DNA from: Verrucomicrobiota bacterium
Lineage (GTDB): Bacteria; Verrucomicrobiota; Verrucomicrobiia; Limisphaerales; J093
DNA length: 64,000 nucleotides
Direction of reading: 5' to 3'
NCBI GenBank assembly: GCA_016716505.1
Contig: JADJWF010000001.1
Location: forward strand, 744,001 to 808,000
Shown here: positions 28,871-40,186 of the stretch, one piece after another
Layout: the number at the start of each line of letters is the position of its first letter
How positions within the stretch are numbered: position 1 is the stretch's first letter
Position numbers and translations under genes: made by a program
Notes under the pieces: generated by a model
What the model was told of the DNA's origin: nothing
Seen by the model: the letters and a program-made list of their open reading frames with translations, nothing else
The model's database searches: none

Positions 28871-29580
28871 GCCGCGAACCGGACACGCTGCCTGGTTTCT
28901 CTGGTGACAGGTCCGCAGGACCGCCCGGAGGCTTCAAACTCATCGGCCTCACCGGCGGGATCGGCATGGGCAAGTCGGCAGCCGCGGCGACGCTGGAGCA
29001 ATGGGGGCTGCCGGTTTGCGACACGGATCTCGTCGCGCGGCGGCTGGTGGCTCCCGGCGAACCCGCGCTCGGGGAAATCGCGGCCGCGTTTGGGCGCGAC
29101 GTGCTCGACGAGGGCGGCCGATTACGCCGGGAGATTCTGGCGGCTCGTGTATTCGCCGACCGGGAGGCGCGTCAGCGGTTGGAGGCGATCCTTCACCCTC
29201 GCATACGGGCGAGCTGGCTGGCCGAGGCAGACTCGTGGCGACGCACGGGCCTTGCGGCCGGCGTGGTGGTGATTCCGTTGCTTTTTGAAACCGGGGCCGA
29301 GGAGAGCGTGGACGTGACGGTGTGCGTGGCCTGCTCGGCCGAAGTCCAGCGCGAGCGGTTGCGCGAACGGGGTTGGTCCGACGAGCAGTTGGCGGGTCGG
29401 CTGGCCGCCCAATGGCCGATCGAACGAAAAATGGCCGCGGCCGACTTTGTAATTTGGAACGACGGTGACCGGACAACGCTCGCTGAACAGTTGCGGCGAA
29501 TCTTGCGGACGCTGGAACTTGCCTGTCCGGCGGCAGCAGCGTCGTGTGGCGCCCAGGCGTCCCCCAAAGCCCGCCTATGA
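28867..29580 (+). CDS. coaE: Dephospho-CoA kinase
   Basis: A 237-residue kinase for the last step of coenzyme A synthesis. The P-loop is G-G-I-G-M-G-K-S (residues 30-37). The C-D-T-D-L-V-A-R segment at about residues 51-58 and the P-L-L-F-E-T-G segment near residue 140 are family hallmarks. About 20 extra residues precede the P-loop and a Cys/Ala-rich tail follows the usual end. The start at 28867 overlaps the GDPD stop by 4 bp, and the stop overlaps the next ATG the same way. Confidence 0.93.
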   Translation: MSREPDTLPGFSGDRSAGPPGGFKLIGLTGGIGMGKSAAAATLEQWGLPVCDTDLVARRLVAPGEPALGEIAAAFGRDVLDEGGRLRREILAARVFADREARQRLEAILHPRIRASWLAEADSWRRTGLAAGVVVIPLLFETGAEESVDVTVCVACSAEVQRERLRERGWSDEQLAGRLAAQWPIERKMAAADFVIWNDGDRTTLAEQLRRILRTLELACPAAAASCGAQASPKARL

Positions 29581-30747
29581 ACACGCCGGACCTCCTCGGA
29601 GACATCGAGCCGATGCCGCCATTGCCACCGGCTGCCCAAGAGCGGTTGCACCGCTTTCATCGCGACATTCAATCGCTGGCGCCGAGTCTGGTCGGCTACC
29701 CCGTCAGCCAGGACTACGAGTGCCCGGAACTGACGCCGTTTCTTGGCTTTTCGTTGAACAACGTGGGCGATCCTTTCGCCGATTCCTTCTACCGCGAAAA
29801 CACGTTCGCCTTCGAGCGCGAGGTAATCGAGTTCTTCCAGGAACACCTTCGCGCCCCACCGGGCGAAACGTGGGGTTACATGACCGGCGGCGGGACCGAA
29901 GGGAATCTGTACGGCCTGTTCCTCGCGCGCGAACTGTTCCCGGACGGCATGGTGTATTTCTCCGAACACACCCACTACTCGGCGGCCAAGGTCGTGCGTG
30001 TGCTCGGCGCGCGGAGCATCATGATCCGGGGGACGCGAGGACGGCGAAATGGACTACGACGATCTCCGGGAAACCCTGCGGCTCCATCGCGATGTGCCGC
30101 CGATCATCCTCGCCAACATCGGCACCACCATGCATGGGGCGGTGGATGACCTGGCACGCATTCGCTCCATTCTCGCGGACCTGGCGATCGTCCGGCACTA
30201 CATTCATGCTGATGCGGCGTTGTCCGGGATGATCCTGCCCTGGGTGGCGGACCCGCAGCCCTTCGGCTTCGATGCGGGCGTGGATTCGATCGCCGTGTCG
30301 GGACACAAGTTCATCGGGTCGCCAATGCCCTGCGGCGTGGTCCTGGCGCGGCGGCGGCACGTGGACCGGGTCGCGCGTTCGGTGGAATACGTGGGCTGCA
30401 TGGACACGACCATCGCGGGCAGCCGCAACGCGCTGACGCCCCTGGTTTTGTGGAGCGCGATTCAGCGTCGCGGGGAAGCGGGGCTGCGCCGGCGGGCCCT
30501 GCGGTCGCTCGCCCTGGCGGATTACGCGATCGAGCGCTTCAAGGCCGCAGGCATTGCCGCGTGGCGCCACCGGAACTCCATCACCGTCGTTTTTCCGCGT
30601 CCGGGCGAGCGGGTGATCGCGCGCTGGCAGATGGCCCCGAGCCGCAACATTGCCCACCTGATCACCATGCCCCACGTGACCCGGGCAACGGTGGATGCCG
30701 TGGTGGCTGAGATCGCGGCCTCGCTTTCCCCTTCAGCCGCCCCATGA
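29577..30747 (+). pseudogene. hdc: Pyridoxal-dependent histidine decarboxylase, frameshifted
   Basis: A group II PLP-dependent decarboxylase of about 390 residues when joined. The first frame (29577-about 30032) covers the N-terminal half including G-Y-M-T-G-G-G-T-E-G-N. The second frame (from about 30033 to 30747) carries the I-H-A-D-A-A-L-S segment and S-G-H-K-F with the PLP-binding Lys. The join is at the G5 run 30028-30032: removing one G gives M-I-R-G-R-E-D-G-E-M-D-Y, an uninterrupted match to the family. As written, the first frame stops at 30149 and the second would need its own start (ATG 30049). It is a sequencing error, a true pseudogene, or slippage. Confidence 0.85.
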
Positions 30748-31145
30748 AACAGATCACCATCATCACCCCGCCAGACCGACCGGGAACCCTGGCCGACATC
30801 GCCGAATGCCTCGGCGCGCGGGGGGTCAACATCGTGGACATTGACGCCACGGACGACCACGCCCACGGCGTGATTCTGCTCCAGGCCGAGCCATACGATG
30901 AGGCGTTGCGGGCCCTCGCGGATGGCGGTTTCCACGCCATGAGCGAGGAAGTCCTCGTCATCCGCGTCAAGGATGAACCCGGCGCGCTGGCGAAGGTCGC
31001 GGCTCGCTTCCGGGAGCCGGGCATCAACATTCGTGCGATGCGCATCCTGCGCCGCGACGCCGGTTGGACCAGTGTCATCGTCGCCACCGACGACAACGAG
31101 CGCGCGCGGAGGTTGCTCACGGACTGTCTGGTGCGATGCGATTGA
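30744..31145 (+). CDS. Tandem ACT-domain protein
   Basis: A 133-residue protein of two ACT-like halves: about 1-68 beginning K-Q-I-T-I-I-T-P-P-D-R-P-G-T-L, and about 70-133 beginning V-L-V-I-R-V-K-D-E-P-G-A-L. ACT domains bind amino acids and regulate metabolic enzymes. Its start overlaps the stop of the histidine decarboxylase gene (ATGA), so it may sense histidine or tune that enzyme; this is inference from coupling only. Confidence 0.85.
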   Translation: MKQITIITPPDRPGTLADIAECLGARGVNIVDIDATDDHAHGVILLQAEPYDEALRALADGGFHAMSEEVLVIRVKDEPGALAKVAARFREPGINIRAMRILRRDAGWTSVIVATDDNERARRLLTDCLVRCD

Positions 31146-31394
31146 CCCGCTCGCGCTTGCGGGTCGGGCTCCCGGGGGGAGAGAACAGCCGTCGGGACTG
31201 CCTCCGGTTGGTCAGCGTGGGGCCGCCATCATGCCTCTTCGCGGCCAATTTGGAGCCTCCCGCGATGGCAAATAATGTTGTGACTTTCACAAATTGAGTG
31301 AAGCCGCGTCGCGGCGGATTCGCATACTCGGGACGCTGTGACTGGCTGCGAGGTCGGTTTTGGAAGGGGACCGGACGCGGCCGGCGCACTTAGT

Positions 31395-32300
31395 ATGACA
31401 ACCGTCGCAGAACCGCGTCGGGCGATCGCCCAGCAGGAGGCACCGCCCAGCCGGAGTGTTTGGGAAACGGCGTGCGGCTACGCCCGCAACTTCCTGGACA
31501 ACCGGTTCGTATATGTCCTCGTGTCGCCCCGGGCCCACGGCTTGTCCGTGGGCATCAATCTTAATCCGGACAAGCGCTGCAACTTCGACTGCGTGTATTG
31601 CGAGGTGAACCGGGCCGTGCCCCCGCGCGACTCCGTGCTGGACGTGGCGACGATGGTTCGCGAACTGGAGCAGACGTTGCTGTTGGCCCGGGACAACCGG
31701 CTGCAGGCGTTGCCTGGCTTTCACAACCTGCCATCCGAGTTGCTCCAACTCCGGCACGTCGCGCTAAGCGGGGACGGCGAACCCACACTCAGCCCGAGTT
31801 TTGCCGAGGTGGTGCGGGCGGTCGTTCATTTGCGGGCGTTGGGGAGATTCCCGTTTTTCAAGCTCGTTTTGATCTCGAACGCAACGGGACTGGACACGCC
31901 TGCGGTCCGGTCCGGCCTGCAGTTGTTCACGCCCAAGGACGAAATCTGGCTGAAGCTGGAGGCGGGCACGCGGGCCTACTACGAGCGCATCAATCGTCCG
32001 ACCGTGCCGTTGGAGAAGGTGCTGGAGAACATCCTTGTGCTGGCCCGCCAGCGGCCCGTGGTGATTCAAAGCCTGTTTCCGCGCTTCTGCGGCGAGGAGC
32101 CGCCCGAGGAGGAGATCACCGAGTTCGTCGCCCGGCTGCGGGAATTGCGGGATGCGGGGGCCAAGATCGCGGCGGTGCAGGTGTACTCGGCCATGCGGGC
32201 GATCATTCATCCGGAGTGTGGGCATCTGCCCCTTCGCAGTCTCTCGCGCATCGCCCAAGCCGTGCGCGCGGGGACCGACCTCCCGGTCGAAGTGTTCTGA
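31395..32300 (+). CDS. Radical SAM protein
   Basis: A 301-residue radical S-adenosylmethionine enzyme. The iron-sulfur motif C-N-F-D-C-V-Y-C (C-x3-C-x2-C, about residues 62-69) sits in N-P-D-K-R-C, followed by A-L-S-G-D-G-E-P-T near residue 121, the SAM-binding G-x-G-E-P segment. It resembles wyosine-type or pyruvate-formate-lyase-activase-like radical SAM proteins of unknown substrate. I chose the ATG at 31395; upstream codons are atypical. Confidence 0.85.
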   Translation: MTTVAEPRRAIAQQEAPPSRSVWETACGYARNFLDNRFVYVLVSPRAHGLSVGINLNPDKRCNFDCVYCEVNRAVPPRDSVLDVATMVRELEQTLLLARDNRLQALPGFHNLPSELLQLRHVALSGDGEPTLSPSFAEVVRAVVHLRALGRFPFFKLVLISNATGLDTPAVRSGLQLFTPKDEIWLKLEAGTRAYYERINRPTVPLEKVLENILVLARQRPVVIQSLFPRFCGEEPPEEEITEFVARLRELRDAGAKIAAVQVYSAMRAIIHPECGHLPLRSLSRIAQAVRAGTDLPVEVF

Positions 32301-32398
32301 ATCGGGCGGTCCAAAGGACTCGCCCGCCAGCCAGCTTGCGTGACGCGAGCTTCAACTTGGCTCTCGAAACGCCCCCGGCCGGCCCGTACCTTCGCCGC

Positions 32399-33709
32399 AT
32401 GAAGTGCTCAGCCAGCCCGTTCAGTCTGCCGGTGCATCGCGTCGTTCCCGCCCTGATCCTGCTCGCCTGCGTGGGAATGGTCGGGTTGTCCGCCTTCGCG
32501 GGCAGCCGCGAGCAGCGGCCTTTCTTCCGGTCCGAGGAGATCTTCCCGCGCGAGGTGCTGCACAACCACGCCTCGTGCCTGGTCGAAACCCCTCGCGGTG
32601 ACCTGCTGGTGACGTGGTTCCGTGGCACGGGCGAAAGGACCGCGGACGATGTTCAGATCATGGGGGCCCGCCAGCGCCGCGGTTCACGCGTGTGGTCGAA
32701 GCCGTTCGTCATGGCGGACACTCCGGCGTTTCCGGACGGCAACCCGTGCCTGTTCGTGGACCCGCAGGGGCGCCTCTGGCTGTTTCACACCACCATCCTC
32801 GCGAACACGTGGGAGAGCGCGCTGTTGAAGGTCCGCGTCTCAACTGACTACCACCGCGACGGTCCACCGCGATGGACGACAAGCGAAGTGGTTCACCTCA
32901 AGCCGGGGCCAGAATTCGACGCGGAAGTGAATCGTCGCCTGCCGCAGTTGGAGGCCATGCTCCGGGACATGGTGCTCCCGGACCGAACCCGCCGTGAAGC
33001 CGAGGATTTTCTCCGGGCCATGCGCGACCACGCGGCCGACAAGTTATATCGCCGGCTCGGCTGGATGACGCGCGCCCGGCCCTTCCTGCTCGATGGACAA
33101 CGGCTGATCGTGCCCGTGTACCATGACGGCTTCAGCTTCTCGCTGATGGCGATCACCGACGATTGGGGCCAGACGTGGCGGACCAGTACGCCTCTCATCG
33201 GCGCCGGCAACATCCAGCCGGCGATCGCCCGGGCGGCGGACGGCTCCCTCTATACCGTCATGCGGGACAACGGCCCGCCGCCGAAACGGCTTCAGCACGC
33301 GTGGTCACGCGATCGTGGCGAAACGTGGGGAGAGACCACCGACAGCACACTTTTGAATCCGGGCTCGGCGGCGGATTTGATCCACCTTCGCAACGGGCAC
33401 TGGGTCCTCATCAACAACGACACGGAACAAGGGCGGCACAGCCTTGTGGTGATGATCTCTGACGACGAAGGGAAATCGTGGAAGTGGCAGCGTCACTTGG
33501 AGCTCGATCCACCCGGGCCCGAGGCCGGGTCCTACCATTACCCTTCGATCCTGCAGGCGCGGGATGGGTCCCTGCACGCGACCTACAGTTTCCATCTCAA
33601 CCAGCGCAGCCTGCCGAAGGACGTGGACGGCGATCCCGCGTCGAAGACCATCAAGCACGTTCACTTCAACGAGGCGTGGGTGATGGCGGGTGACGGCGCA
33701 GGAAAGTGA
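32399..33709 (+). CDS. Exported sialidase (BNR/Asp-box neuraminidase family)
   Basis: A 436-residue protein with a signal peptide (hydrophobic residues about 12-32, then A-F-A-G). Three Asp-box motifs are visible: T-D-D-W-G-Q-T-W, S-R-D-R-G-E-T-W and S-D-D-E-G-K-S-W, the repeats that mark six-bladed sialidase propellers. Family members release sialic acids or related sugars from glycans; whether this one is catalytic is not shown. The open frame extends far upstream, but that part overlaps the radical SAM gene and is not coding. Confidence 0.85.
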   Translation: MKCSASPFSLPVHRVVPALILLACVGMVGLSAFAGSREQRPFFRSEEIFPREVLHNHASCLVETPRGDLLVTWFRGTGERTADDVQIMGARQRRGSRVWSKPFVMADTPAFPDGNPCLFVDPQGRLWLFHTTILANTWESALLKVRVSTDYHRDGPPRWTTSEVVHLKPGPEFDAEVNRRLPQLEAMLRDMVLPDRTRREAEDFLRAMRDHAADKLYRRLGWMTRARPFLLDGQRLIVPVYHDGFSFSLMAITDDWGQTWRTSTPLIGAGNIQPAIARAADGSLYTVMRDNGPPPKRLQHAWSRDRGETWGETTDSTLLNPGSAADLIHLRNGHWVLINNDTEQGRHSLVVMISDDEGKSWKWQRHLELDPPGPEAGSYHYPSILQARDGSLHATYSFHLNQRSLPKDVDGDPASKTIKHVHFNEAWVMAGDGAGK

Positions 33710-33864
33710 GACAGCGGAGCGGCCGTTCGCCACGCGCCACGGGAGCGGGCACGAGCCCACAGTGGGTGTTCCCGCTGGGCGCGGCGGCGTGACGCGACGA
33801 GAAGGAGCCGTCCATCAAACTTCACACGTGCGAGCAGGCGGGATTGCGGGAAGCGGCTCCCCCC

Positions 33865-33899
33865 AACGGCCGCCCGGAAATTCGCCCGGACGGCCCGTT
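33865..33899. terminator. Hairpin between convergent genes
   Basis: Sequence AACGGCCGCCCGG, a seven-base loop, then CCCGGACGGCCCGTT forms a GC-rich stem with one bulge and one mismatch. It lies between the convergent sialidase and Fe-S protein genes, where a bidirectional terminator would be expected. No U-tract follows. Confidence 0.35.
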
Positions 33900-33901
33900 G
33901 T

Positions 33902-37425
<3,524 letters not shown>

Positions 37426-37466
37426 AGCTCGCCCGCAGTGGAGTCAGGCGGGGGGCTGCGTCCTGT

Positions 37467-38363
37467 TCAAACCCGGTTGAGACCGAGGTTGTCGAGAATC
37501 CGGCAGGTGGAGGCCGCCTTGTTCACTGTGTAGAAGTGCAGCCCGGGCACGCCGTTGCGGAGCAGATCCTCGCACTGCCGGGTGGCAAACTCGACGCCGA
37601 ATTCCGCGCAGGCGGCGTCATCGTGGGCCCGCTCGGCGAGGCGTCGTTGCACTCCTAACGGCACCGTGGCCCCGCACAGGGCGACGAACTTGTTGATCTG
37701 GCTGGTGCTGAGGATGGGCATCACTCCCGGAACGATTGGAACGGCAACGCCCAGTCTGCCGACCAAGTGGTCCCGAAACTCGTAGAACAGGTCGTTGTCG
37801 AAGAACAGTTGCGTGATCACCAGGTCGGCGCCGCAGTCAATCTTCCGCTTGAGGTGTTCCCAATCCTGATGGCGTCCTGCGCGGCATTCGAGATGGCCTT
37901 CGGGGAAGCCTGCCACCGCCACGCTGAAGCCGCCCAGTTGATGCAGCAGAGACACCAGTTCGTGCGCGTAGGTGAAACCACCTTCCGGTGCGGCGAAAGC
38001 CCCGGTGCCCGCCGGCGGATCACCTCGCAGGGCCAGGATATTGGCGATGCCGCGCCGTCGGGCTTCATCGAGCAGCGCCAGGATTTGTTCCCGGTTGGAA
38101 CCGACGCACGTCAGGTGGGCCATGGTCGGAATCCGGAACTCGGTTTGGATTCGCTCGACCATCGCCAGCGTCTTGTCGCGCGTGCTGCCGCCGGCACCGT
38201 AGGTGACCGAGCAGTAGTCGGGCGAACGGGCCGCCAGGCGCGGGAGGGTGTTCCGGTAGAACGACTGCTCGCCCTCATCCGTCTTGGGCGTGAAGAACTC
38301 AAACGAAATGACCGGCCGGCCGGTCGGTCGGGCTTCCTGATAGATGTCGCGAATGAACCGCAT
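37467..38363 (-). CDS. metF: 5,10-methylenetetrahydrofolate reductase
   Basis: A 298-residue FAD-dependent enzyme supplying methyl-THF for methionine synthesis. It begins with F-E-F-F-T-P-K-T-D-E-G (about residues 21-31). T-Y-G-A-G-G-S-T-R follows near residue 56, and Q-L-F-F-D-N near residue 190. Typical length. The start is the ATG at 38363; the frame is open further upstream through the tRNA gene, which cannot be coding. Confidence 0.94.
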   Translation of the reverse strand: MRFIRDIYQEARPTGRPVISFEFFTPKTDEGEQSFYRNTLPRLAARSPDYCSVTYGAGGSTRDKTLAMVERIQTEFRIPTMAHLTCVGSNREQILALLDEARRRGIANILALRGDPPAGTGAFAAPEGGFTYAHELVSLLHQLGGFSVAVAGFPEGHLECRAGRHQDWEHLKRKIDCGADLVITQLFFDNDLFYEFRDHLVGRLGVAVPIVPGVMPILSTSQINKFVALCGATVPLGVQRRLAERAHDDAACAEFGVEFATRQCEDLLRNGVPGLHFYTVNKAASTCRILDNLGLNRV

Positions 38364-38506
38364 CGGGCTCCAAGGGTGCGGGCGGACTGCCTTGCCCGCA
38401 AGTTCACCGGCTGCGACCGAATGGGATGGCGGCGCTATTCGGGGGCGGCGCGAGGCGAAGAAAGGCTTGAAGCGAAGCGTCCCATCGCTAGGTTGAACTG
38501 CCGGTG

Positions 38507-38581
38507 GGCGGGGTAGCCAAGTGGTAAGGCAGGGCTCTGCAAAAGCCTCATGCGTCGGTTCGATTCCGACCTCCGCCTCCA
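38507..38581 (+). tRNA. tRNA-Cys (GCA)
   Basis: A complete cloverleaf. The acceptor stem GGCGGGG pairs with CTCCGCC with one G-U. The anticodon loop is CTGCAAA (anticodon GCA), the T arm is GTCGG-TTCGATT-CCGAC, the discriminator is T73 and a CCA end is encoded (38579-38581). T73 and the GCA anticodon identify cysteine. It marks the left border of the integrative element that follows. Confidence 0.95.
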
Positions 38582-38793
38582 ACTCCAACCTTCCGTTGGA
38601 CAAGGAGTTACAAATCTCACAGCCCTCAAGTGCCAGCAAAAGTGCCAGCAGATTTGTGACTCGGAATTACTCAACAACAACTCCGCGATCACCCCGGCAC
38701 GACTTGCTGAAACGCAATTGGCCGTGCGTTTGGTGTCATTGAGACACCTGCCCTTCGTCCTCGCTTGGCAGGCTCGAACAAAAAATTCGAGCC
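38582..38793. other. Probable left attachment region of the integrative element
   Basis: Between the tRNA 3' end and the integrase start lie an 11-base direct repeat AAGTGCCAGCA (38628-38638 and 38640-38650) and an inverted pair ACAAATCT (38610-38617) / AGATTTGT (38650-38657) that flanks it. This arrangement is what recombinase binding sites next to a tRNA integration point look like. The matching right-end attachment site is not in the window, so the core cannot be defined. Confidence 0.55.
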
Positions 38794-39870
38794 ATGAAAA
38801 ACCGATTCCGCCTCTACCGCCGCAAGAAGGGCGGCATGTTCTACGCTCACGATTCCGAAACTGGCAAACAGGAGAGCCTCGGAACAAAAGACCGCGCCGA
38901 AGCGACCACTCTGCTCAATGCCCGCAACGAATCGTTTCGCCAGCCGCAACTCAATCTCCACATTGCCAAAGCCTACTTGGCGGGGACGGATTCCGGCGTC
39001 TCCACGCGGACCTGGCAGGACGCCCTGAACGCAATCATTGAAAACAAGGAGGGTTCGACCAAAGACCGCTGGGTTCGGGCGGCGAAGGAGTCGGCGCTCG
39101 ACCTGATTCGCGGGAAGGTCATCCTTGAAACCCAAGCCGAGCAACTGCTCGCCTGCCTCAAGGCTGGCACGGTCAGCACCAACGTCCACTTGCGCAAGCT
39201 CCACAACTTCTGCCTCGCGATGAATTGGCTACCGTGGCCGATTATTCCGAAGCGACTCTGGCCGGAAGTCCGCTTCCAACCCAAGCGCGCCATCACGCTG
39301 GAGGAACATCAGCGGATCATCGAGCGAGAGAAGAACCCCGAGCGACAGAGCTTCTACGAACTCTGCTGGCATCTGGGCGGCTCGCAAACGGACATCGCCA
39401 ACCTCAAGGCCGAGGACATTGACTGGCCCAACCGGACCATTGCCTACAACCGGCAGAAGACCGGCAGCCTGGCAATGATCCACTTTGGAGACGAAATCGA
39501 AGCGGTTCTCCGCCGGCTGCCGGTAGTTGGGCCGCTGTTCCCCTATCTGCATACCGTCCGTTGCGGCGATCGGGCGACAGAGTTTAAGCAACGATGCGAA
39601 GGGCTGGGCATCAAAGGGGTGTCCCTGCATTCTTACAGATACGCTTGGGCGGAGCGCGCAAAGCAGTGCGGCTACCCCGAACGTTTCGCCCAGGAGGCAC
39701 TCGGCCACAACAGCAAGGCAGTGCATCGCGCTTACGCCCGCAAAGCGAAGGTCAAGTTGCCGTCTCTCGAAAGCTACGAGAAACAGGCGATGGAGGGTCA
39801 AATCATCCAACTTCCGCCGCTCACGGCCGAGCGAGATCGAGCTACCCGCCTCGGCCAGACCGTTGGCTAG
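38794..39870 (+). CDS. int: Tyrosine-recombinase integrase
   Basis: A 358-residue site-specific recombinase. The C-terminal half has the Lys beta-hairpin (N-R-Q-K-T-G near residue 228), H-S-Y-R (H-x-x-R, about residue 280), L-G-H-N (about residue 308) and the nucleophile Tyr in H-R-A-Y-A (about residue 317). The usual Arg I position (G-x-R) reads G-G-S-Q-T-D-I-A-N-L, with Gln instead of Arg. The N-terminal half has a phage-integrase-like Arm and core-binding pattern. It reads away from the tRNA-Cys gene, in which the element is inserted. Confidence 0.9.
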   Translation: MKNRFRLYRRKKGGMFYAHDSETGKQESLGTKDRAEATTLLNARNESFRQPQLNLHIAKAYLAGTDSGVSTRTWQDALNAIIENKEGSTKDRWVRAAKESALDLIRGKVILETQAEQLLACLKAGTVSTNVHLRKLHNFCLAMNWLPWPIIPKRLWPEVRFQPKRAITLEEHQRIIEREKNPERQSFYELCWHLGGSQTDIANLKAEDIDWPNRTIAYNRQKTGSLAMIHFGDEIEAVLRRLPVVGPLFPYLHTVRCGDRATEFKQRCEGLGIKGVSLHSYRYAWAERAKQCGYPERFAQEALGHNSKAVHRAYARKAKVKLPSLESYEKQAMEGQIIQLPPLTAERDRATRLGQTVG

Positions 39871-39871
39871 T

Positions 39872-40186
39872 TTATCTGCTGCCGCCTCCGTTGCGCCCGC
39901 CAGCCGAACGCTTGCGGGCGTTTCGTTCTCGCCAATACGCGGCAATGGCGTCGCTGGCGCGGGCGAGCCATTTCTCGTCGCGACGTAGTTGTTCCAGCGT
40001 TTCGGTGGCGAAGTACTTCGTGCAATTCCGCGCTGGCTTGCCAAGGGGTTTGAGCAGGTTGGCCGCGATGAGCATGGGAATCTCGTGGGGCTCGAATCCG
40101 AGATACCACGCGGTCTGCGCGGCATCAAGGCGGGCAGGCAGTATCTTCCAACTGAGAAACTCGGTCTGGTGCGTCGTGGTGCTCAT
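39872..40186 (-). CDS. Small helix-turn-helix (excisionase-like) protein
   Basis: A 104-residue protein. Residues about 16-70 (A-R-L-D-A-A-Q-T-A-W-Y-L-G-F then an I-P-M-L-I-A-A-N-L-L-K-P-L-G wing) fit a MerR/Xis-like winged helix for DNA binding, followed by a basic tail. It is convergent with the integrase gene with only 1-2 bp between stops. Its start overlaps the stop of the giant helicase gene by 4 bp. A role as recombination directionality factor is possible from position but unproven. Confidence 0.55.
   Translation of the reverse strand: MSTTTHQTEFLSWKILPARLDAAQTAWYLGFEPHEIPMLIAANLLKPLGKPARNCTKYFATETLEQLRRDEKWLARASDAIAAYWRERNARKRSAGGRNGGGSR

Noticed and set aside
31598..32398. N-terminal extension of the sialidase gene
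   Set aside because: It overlaps the radical SAM gene in another frame; the signal peptide fixes the start at 32399.
38364..38639. Upstream extension of metF through the tRNA-Cys gene
   Set aside because: The tRNA gene occupies this DNA, and MetF has its normal N-terminus at the ATG at 38363.
38629..38650. Start of a CRISPR array (short direct repeat)
   Set aside because: Only two copies with no spacers; better explained as recombinase binding sites.
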